From assembly GCA_018383195.1 (NCBI GenBank), contig JAGZOP010000038.1:1-19783 (forward strand): 19,783 nt of DNA. Direction: 5' to 3'. Positions 17,701-19,783 of the stretch are shown piece after piece. Both the position numbers and the translations under genes were made by a program. Origin of the DNA: Clostridiaceae bacterium (GTDB lineage: Bacteria > Bacillota > Clostridia > Oscillospirales > Butyricicoccaceae). The notes below the pieces were generated by a model, which was given only the letters and a program-made list of their open reading frames with translations, made no database searches and was not told where the DNA came from. The stretch's first letter is position 1, and each line of letters starts with the position of its first letter.

Positions 17701-19783
17701 GAACAGTAGCGCCAGTACATCTATTACCACCAATATACCACAAGAGGATACTGGTGTCAATGATAGTATATCCAAAAATGATAAAAATGTGCGGTTTAGT
17801 TTAAAAGGCTCTCAGGGGAACCAATACGATTACTCAAAATCATTTGCAGAACAAATTGACGATTATAAGGCGGGGAAAATACCAAAAGGAGATACGCTGG
17901 TTGTCGGTTCTACTTCTGATGTGTTCCAAAAGATTGGGTTGAATCCTCTTCCAATGACATATTCTATTGGTCACTTAAAAGATGTGTTGAAAGGAAATAA
18001 ACCGGATCATAATTTTGGCGAAACAGTTTTAAAACAGCTACCAAATGCAATTAAGAATCCTGTAGCGGTAATCGCTTCTCAAACGCAAAAAAACACAAGC
18101 CTTGTCGCGTTGCTTCCGATTCAATACAAAGGCAAAACCATGATAGCTCCCGCATATATTGATGGATTTGGATTTCAAAACGGAATACAGATTGATAGCA
18201 ATGCAATTACAAGTGTTCACACAAGGGGCAATGCGGTAACAAAGCTGTTAAACGATGCGATTCAAGAGGAAAGAAACGGAAAGACTGCTGTTTATTATTA
18301 CAATAAAAAAATAGCCGATCCGCTTCTTCACGTCGCCGGGCTACAATTGCCCGGAGGCTTGATACCTCACGGTGGCTATATTCATAGTATACGCGAAAAA
18401 GGCTCGCCTGTCAATAACAGGTTAGAGAACGTTACATATTCCCAGCAGTTTAAACGGTGGTTCGGCGATTGGGAAAAACATCCCAATACGGCAAGTAAGG
18501 TTGTGAATAAAGACTCAACACCAAGAGTAATGTATCAAGACCTACGTGTTGAAAACAGTGTTAAGAAAAAAGACGGATCAGGATTACGCGCTTTAGGAAA
18601 AGGAAATTATTTTACCTCCCAACAGCTTGATGGTTCGGGCGTGATTAAAGCATACCTTGATATTAAAAATCCTTTTGTATATCAACAAGGGGTGTTGGAT
18701 TTAAAAGCGCAGTTTGCAAATACGTCTCAAATTGACACAACGCACATGAATCATAGTGAATTGCAGCAGGCAATGAAAGATGCAGGGTATGATGGGGTTA
18801 TCCAGTATACAAGTCATGAAAATATGATTGCAGTTGCGTTCGATTCTACCCAAATCAAATCCGCAACCGACAATATCGGAACATTTGATGGAAACAATCC
18901 CGATATTCGCTTCTCCCTGAAAAACGTATCCAAGCTTGATTACGAAACGTTGGTTTCCAAACCGGATATGCTGGTAACAACATTGACCGGGAAAGTACCA
19001 TTGCGTGATGATGAACGCATTGACAGAACAGAAATTATCAATCAGGGATTGCAGAGTCTGAAAGGTAAAGATAATGGGAAGAATGTGGCTGGTCGGCATT
19101 ATGTTTATGTAGATGATATTGATGAATATGTGTCGGTAAATAGAAAGGCGATTGAACATGGCTTGTCCCGTAAGGCTGACGCCACTGCAAAAGTAACTCT
19201 TCAATTAGGAGATATTTTACAACATGCAATTTATATGAATGAGTTAAATCCCAGAAATGAAAATGTGCTTTCTTCTTATGTATTATTAGGAGTAGCCAAT
19301 GACAAAGAGGGATTTGTATATCCGGTGCGTTTTGTAGTAAATCAATTTTCTGATTCAGGGTCGGAAATTAGCCAAGTAGAAGTATTGAATGCACTTTATT
19401 CTGCAAAGGCAAAAAAAATGAAGCCTGTCGCAAATGCGAGCGCAACAATTGGTAACGATACCAACGTTCCTTCAGACTTCACTATAAGTATAGCAGAACT
19501 ATTAGACATGGTCAAGGACACTTATCCGGATATTCTGCCTCAATCTGTATTGGATCATTATGGAATAGGACGTCCAAAAGGCGGGCTTTCCAATTCCGTA
19601 AAGTTCTCCCTGAAAAACGTATCCAAGCTTGAATCCGAAAATTTGATTGAACGATATACTCAAACAGAGTACAATGATTACGGCTGGGTGGCGGTAAATG
19701 AAGTATTGACTCCGTCGGAACTGCGAAAACTAAATACGCAGTTTGCGGATATGCTGCATGGAGAAAAATTTTCGAAGAACAGG
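11777..19783 (+). CDS. giant polyvalent protein, 3'-truncated by window end
   Basis: One frame open from the ATG at 11777 (after AGGGGGAAT at 11764-11772) to the last base: 2669 codons with no stop. N-terminal residues 1-850 are helical and coiled-coil, with an Ala/Gly-rich amphipathic part (about 395-460) and a DEFVEEATQEATEPL segment near 540, of a type seen in ejected phage proteins. Then come a Trp/Tyr-rich spacer domain (848-994), metallopeptidase 1 with HEAFH at 1074-1078, a Gly/Arg-rich overprinted linker (1184-1364), metallopeptidase 2 with HELTH at 1450-1454, two LPD-like copies (1603-2003), a MuF C-terminal domain (2004-2217), an ADP-ribosyltransferase-like domain (2218-2375), a possible BECR-type domain (2376-2606) and the start of another. 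Polyvalent proteins of phages and conjugative elements are thought to travel with the DNA and modify or protect against the new host. DNA after about 16,560 is visibly more AT-rich than before, pointing to later domain gain. Confidence 0.88.
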   Translation, partial: MAKKNKQIARLSGRSFLNGGLTPPKLYREDIDELIRQQEREKKKKQAVGLIPQFIPNDRIVTDLKTADLTDEEYNQAVQMAQKRNQMMSVQSPIPKDLDEFEKWYQDTSGIDLKTTTEDEQLDIYADRHRKKNGVDVDNMTYAEVLSDYEGLNDEISELEKQISQRQTIKDHPVNGYGKTAEKFYAKNSEQLDLIQKRKQELEQKKEFYDEILNDKDFHKKALETDDDGKWAKDNVPNFSALEYFNSLLDIQKDPTKSEEEKNSAAMKQIVWGVLASPKVALGEDVLMYAFVSPEEREIYNSIHSHYGKEEAERYFSTIKDDVLQREADFMVDQMMESDNGWTNNPVFRSLFSFKSRHEGGLKGFLQDIRLLSGDTEPVEKSAYEYAYDEMRPQLTGVEGFANDLVGGLGNNLPASSASLATFLVTGGNLDAAQAVGSSVTAIQVFGESFRQAKQEEKADEEAYLYATLEALKEAGLEYAIGGDLFFSSGGTSKALKNTKIGSKVMEALKNGSEALIKNPVARRTAKNGLDLLVHAGDEFVEEATQEATEPLVRNIAFGEENEFELWNDQIAYAGLLGAGTSAVHNTAYRAVENSSIKSAGKQIKSSGQVQEAVQAGFKAAEGGKAWELAQDISKKQAAGKTPSDYEVGLLGSYLQEERTQKQAAPEQEMELEPSENTGGEITLNPDTYAQTQTRLTEMGVDKQAAAVQAKAIERLKLGDTSAIHTILESPEAKQLLARDTGVVFGTTPEQGRRAAGEIAARAQSQAGRIRQEIQPEQAASTVRQNDQQQTDTSAMQPMDHMTERETATAILPAESPALQPQTASAQQGFVPDPVMESGQSAPLKTVSEVRKPQAVWADSGEPVQVTGIQSAQNGELYVRADSDSGSTVVRASDLSYQSPEVELIYQTAAQLGTSGAKAFVYGYQPGSSFDSYYKGFMRAYHAGTANTPFEQIGSAYTAILPKETARRAYYAGQNDQTERFTNAGERSTIKTKQVKDVTYTYQAVPEGRRSENAGTIVRELELLGLGGEAIEPGLQVRQNGKMRTSQGDASTLKDGHVVVRNDTDANPKNAAAHEAFHAWRNLKLPEANAYFDAVTDGNIDFSSEKFQDFLAEFKEVYFTLETADFEVIESERFREEISAFVSGALYENTPTEIQRYAPMFYDWEMVETAWQKMIEAGKRRKQDDRRRMASEVTQADGSTQWEENRGRSTDAGRGSQTESPMAGNGKIVAEKTGRTPEAERGRPRSIPQVEREGRPGNEGISGQRSLLGLESSEAEGGAGKGRKQDGQGLGRDYGSQGFELGGEDSENPGRRGPMAGNGEIVAEGTGRTPEAESGRPRSIPQVEREGRPGNEGIYGQRSLLGLESSEAEGGAGKGQQGQTTGLAQNEAAKKLKGSQRAYLHVLGKLSNSRIVLDDTIQGGRANGYYDLDTGEIHIALDAVDSAYDFVAKHELTHQLQQLSPEHYRQYFDHVVSYLNQAEPDAFDKLVQKQLDGYREMGKKITRQQAMDEVVADASDAFLRDSAAIRDLVSQNRTLGQKVLDAIRSMIRKIDQYLRTHKTLHTDAARLLSRNKKALEEAQRLWTNALLSAQKNTAQQKSSTGGDVRFSIRYTTDNTPVVVVEDNILDSIPKSKWVQTVKDTISNKFSTGIPISGRLIKVNSISRSEFTNSKYSKYLKSSDGTIYQDKFRSANNLDDIILASTNYINEDLKHSRNDKFTEFARGDVLIRVGSTDYSAKVIVGFTSGKQMVLYDIINFVPTSLDIKNKDNSIDFGKNRNLRNELSLDTNIPQEDTGVNDSISKNDKNVRFSIKRDADGSRYVQVDEDILEGVPQKDWTKTIKTVMSRRFSNGIPISGRLIKVNKISKNEFTNSKNTQYYRKNKPDVYQDKLTAAGSLDEIVLASTDYINEDLMHSRKDNFKQFARGNVTIRVGRNKYDAKVIVGFTSGNQMVLYDIVDFKRKKIDALQNTVQSQNKVKNSSASTSITTNIPQEDTGVNDSISKNDKNVRFSLKGSQGNQYDYSKSFAEQIDDYKAGKIPKGDTLVVGSTSDVFQKIGLNPLPMTYSIGHLKDVLKGNKPDHNFGETVLKQLPNAIKNPVAVIASQTQKNTSLVALLPIQYKGKTMIAPAYIDGFGFQNGIQIDSNAITSVHTRGNAVTKLLNDAIQEERNGKTAVYYYNKKIADPLLHVAGLQLPGGLIPHGGYIHSIREKGSPVNNRLENVTYSQQFKRWFGDWEKHPNTASKVVNKDSTPRVMYQDLRVENSVKKKDGSGLRALGKGNYFTSQQLDGSGVIKAYLDIKNPFVYQQGVLDLKAQFANTSQIDTTHMNHSELQQAMKDAGYDGVIQYTSHENMIAVAFDSTQIKSATDNIGTFDGNNPDIRFSLKNVSKLDYETLVSKPDMLVTTLTGKVPLRDDERIDRTEIINQGLQSLKGKDNGKNVAGRHYVYVDDIDEYVSVNRKAIEHGLSRKADATAKVTLQLGDILQHAIYMNELNPRNENVLSSYVLLGVANDKEGFVYPVRFVVNQFSDSGSEISQVEVLNALYSAKAKKMKPVANASATIGNDTNVPSDFTISIAELLDMVKDTYPDILPQSVLDHYGIGRPKGGLSNSVKFSLKNVSKLESENLIERYTQTEYNDYGWVAVNEVLTPSELRKLNTQFADMLHGEKFSKNR
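14759..15325 (+). other. metallopeptidase domain 1 of the giant protein
   Basis: Residues about 995-1183 of the giant protein. HEAFH at 1074-1078 (bases 14996-15010) supplies two zinc-binding His and the catalytic Glu. A downstream FREEISAFVSG helix with Glu1136-1137 is the likely third ligand, as in gluzincin-type peptidases. The preceding strand GHVVVRNDTDANP is the usual edge strand before the HExxH helix. The active site looks intact. Confidence 0.75.
15327..15587 (+). CDS. overprinted small charged helical protein, copy 1
   Basis: An 86-residue product read in a different frame wholly inside the giant gene. The ATG at 15327 is 7 bases after AAAGGAGG, the best ribosome binding site type in this window. 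The protein is a highly charged helix: TPEEEAKRKAQWQETVKLL, EERRRLKEEDPEAYRKLKEK, EDQEMREYLDSVPFWD and stop. It shares its second half and tail with copy 2. The giant-gene frame over the same DNA gives a Gly/Arg/Glu-rich sequence that looks like a by-product of this frame. No known family is recognised; the helical form and conserved aromatic tail suggest a binding protein, perhaps for a peptidase domain encoded on either side. Confidence that it is translated is good; function is open. Confidence 0.65.
   Translation: MTDEEWRQKLRKQMEAHSGKKIEDVQLTPEEEAKRKAQWQETVKLLQKKQEERRRLKEEDPEAYRKLKEKEDQEMREYLDSVPFWD
15633..15866 (+). CDS. overprinted small charged helical protein, copy 2
   Basis: A 77-residue paralogue of copy 1, in the same alternative frame, starting at ATG 15633 with GGGAGG 7 bases upstream. 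The first 25 residues differ (MDKDWDGIMDLKVLNWEEKI), then RTPEEEAQWQETVKLL and the rest match copy 1 closely, including the SVPFWD tail. It lacks the four residues KRKA of copy 1. In the near-identical part the two copies differ at five codons in this frame, two of them silent, whereas all four codon changes in the giant frame alter the residue. This mildly favours constraint on the small-protein frame. It ends 45 bases before the second metallopeptidase segment begins to look folded. Confidence 0.65.
   Translation: MDKDWDGIMDLKVLNWEEKIQRTPEEEAQWQETVKLLQKEQEERRRLKAEDPEAYRKLKEKEDQEMREYTDSVPFWD
15899..16456 (+). other. metallopeptidase domain 2 of the giant protein
   Basis: Residues about 1375-1560. 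HELTH at 1450-1454 (16124-16138) follows the strand GEIHIALDAVDS. MDEVVADASDAFLRD, with Glu1509, is the likely third zinc ligand, and a helical tail follows (IRSMIRKIDQYL). There is no start codon with a binding site in this frame between the overprinted genes and this domain, so it must be translated as part of the giant protein. Its substrate is unknown; self-processing or host protein cleavage are both possible. Confidence 0.75.
16583..17185 (+). other. LPD-type domain, copy A
   Basis: Residues 1603-1803, opening with DVRFSI. Landmarks are ISGRLIKVN, EFTNSK, LASTNYINEDLKHSR, FARGDVLIRVG and KVIVGFTSGKQMVLYDI. The pattern resembles the large polyvalent protein-associated domains (LPD group, possibly LPD3), whose biochemical role is not known. 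It is about 60% identical to copy B over some 134 residues by hand alignment. Confidence 0.5.
17129..17200 (+). repeat. 72-base direct repeat, left copy (domain boundary)
   Basis: This matches 17729-17800 at 71 of 72 bases, exactly 600 bases away; the one difference (GAC/GAT) is silent. It encodes the linker TNIPQEDTGVNDS through NVRFS that precedes LPD copy B. The linker is far more alike than the domains it joins. Confidence 0.92.
17186..17785 (+). other. LPD-type domain, copy B
   Basis: Residues 1804-2003, opening with NVRFSIK, exactly 200 codons long from boundary motif to boundary motif. It shares ISGRLIKVN, EFTNSK, INEDL, HSR, FARG and KVIVGFTSG with copy A. Both copies keep the conserved Arg and His residues, so neither looks decayed. 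Tandem copies suggest dosage or two related targets. Confidence 0.5.
17729..17800 (+). repeat. 72-base direct repeat, right copy (domain boundary)
   Basis: Partner of 17129-17200; it precedes the MuF C-terminal domain. Recombination between the two would remove or duplicate exactly one 200-codon LPD module without changing the frame. Confidence 0.92.
17786..18427 (+). other. phage MuF C-terminal domain
   Basis: Residues 2004-2217, opening with NVRFSLK. The core reads LVVGSTSDVFQKIGLNPLP, then DHNFGETVLKQLPNAI, NPVAVIASQT and IQIDSNAITSVHTRGN, and ends GGYIHSIREKGSPVN. This matches the MuF C-terminal domain often found after MuF in phage proteins and here detached from it. It is thought to be a toxin- or effector-like module; its activity is not established. 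Confidence 0.7.
18428..18901 (+). other. ADP-ribosyltransferase-like domain, degenerate
   Basis: Residues 2218-2375. The flanks match polyvalent-protein ADP-ribosyltransferase domains: FKRWFGDW, SKVVNKDSTPRVMY, GKGNYFTS, AYLDIKNPF, AGYDGVIQY, VAFDSTQIKSATDN. Where active members read YHGT after the first strand, this one reads YQDL (from residue 2253), and the following loop is short. The NAD-binding His is therefore missing, so activity is doubtful. Confidence 0.6.
18902..19594 (+). other. candidate BECR-type nuclease or LPD domain
   Basis: Residues 2376-2606, between two FSLKNVSKL boundaries. A strand-rich part is followed by VSVNRKAIEHGLSRKADAT with His2461, a helix LGDILQHAIYMNEL, then strands EGFVYPVRFVVNQFSD. 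It ends with a helix (ISIAELLDMVKDTYPDIL) typical of polyvalent proteins. The His and basic residues near strands recall the phage Barnase-EndoU-colicin-RelE-like nucleases, but I cannot prove the family. Confidence 0.4.
18911..18939 (+). repeat. 29-base direct repeat, left copy (domain boundary)
   Basis: Identical to 19604-19632, 693 bases (231 codons) away. It encodes FSLKNVSKL at the start of the candidate nuclease domain. Confidence 0.9.
19595..19783 (+). other. start of a further polyvalent domain, cut by window end
   Basis: Residues 2607-2669, opening with SVKFSLKNVSKL and continuing through YGWVAVNEVLTPSELRKL to the last base. The family cannot be judged from 63 residues. It shows only that the protein carries at least one more domain. 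Confidence 0.5.
19604..19632 (+). repeat. 29-base direct repeat, right copy (domain boundary)
   Basis: Partner of 18911-18939. It encodes FSLKNVSKL at the start of the last, truncated domain; the sequences after the two copies are unrelated. Confidence 0.9.

Noticed and set aside
16583..19783. CRISPR-like or iteron array from the repeated segments
   Set aside because: Only two copies each of the 72-base and 29-base repeats exist, hundreds of bases apart, inside an open coding frame.

Overview
The window is the packaging, head-completion and ejection region of a tailed phage or prophage. All convincing genes are on the + strand. They are tightly packed, with ATGA/GTGA stop-start overlaps and strong GGAGG-type ribosome binding sites. 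GTG and TTG starts recur. Together with the family resemblances this points to a host among the Bacillota, probably a gut Clostridia species; host and lineage are inferred. The P22-type portal suggests a podovirus-like virion. No integrase, repressor or lysis gene is visible, so free phage and prophage cannot be told apart.

Positions 1-3069 hold the end of a replication module: a 5'-truncated DnaB/T7 gp4-like helicase, then a chain of small genes (a helical hypothetical, a zinc-ribbon protein, short coiled coils, a dATP/dGTP diphosphohydrolase-family protein, a one-span membrane peptide and a Cys-rich protein). Positions 3122-10355 hold the virion module: small and large terminase, P22-like portal, a Prp-type cysteine protease, a head-tail connector, a 521-residue tail/stabilisation protein and a 300-residue tail-fibre-like protein. 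No major capsid or scaffold gene is seen. A strong intrinsic terminator at 10365-10397 ends this unit and is followed by about 190 bases of non-coding DNA with two further inverted repeats.

From 10584 there is a Tyr-rich helical protein and then one reading frame open from 11777 to the window end (at least 2669 residues, no stop). This is a phage polyvalent protein: an ejection-protein-like N-terminal region, two HExxH metallopeptidase domains, two copies of an LPD-type domain, a MuF C-terminal domain, a degenerate ADP-ribosyltransferase-like domain, a possible BECR-type nuclease domain and the start of another. Domains are joined by a recurrent RFSxK-type boundary motif, and some joints are near-identical at DNA level. 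Such proteins are thought to be packaged and delivered with phage DNA to act on the new host.

The most unusual feature is inside the giant gene, between the two metallopeptidase domains. Two small genes (15327-15587 and 15633-15866), each with its own consensus ribosome binding site, lie wholly within it in another frame. They encode related charged helical proteins ending in the same SVPFWD tail and arose by tandem duplication that kept both frames open.
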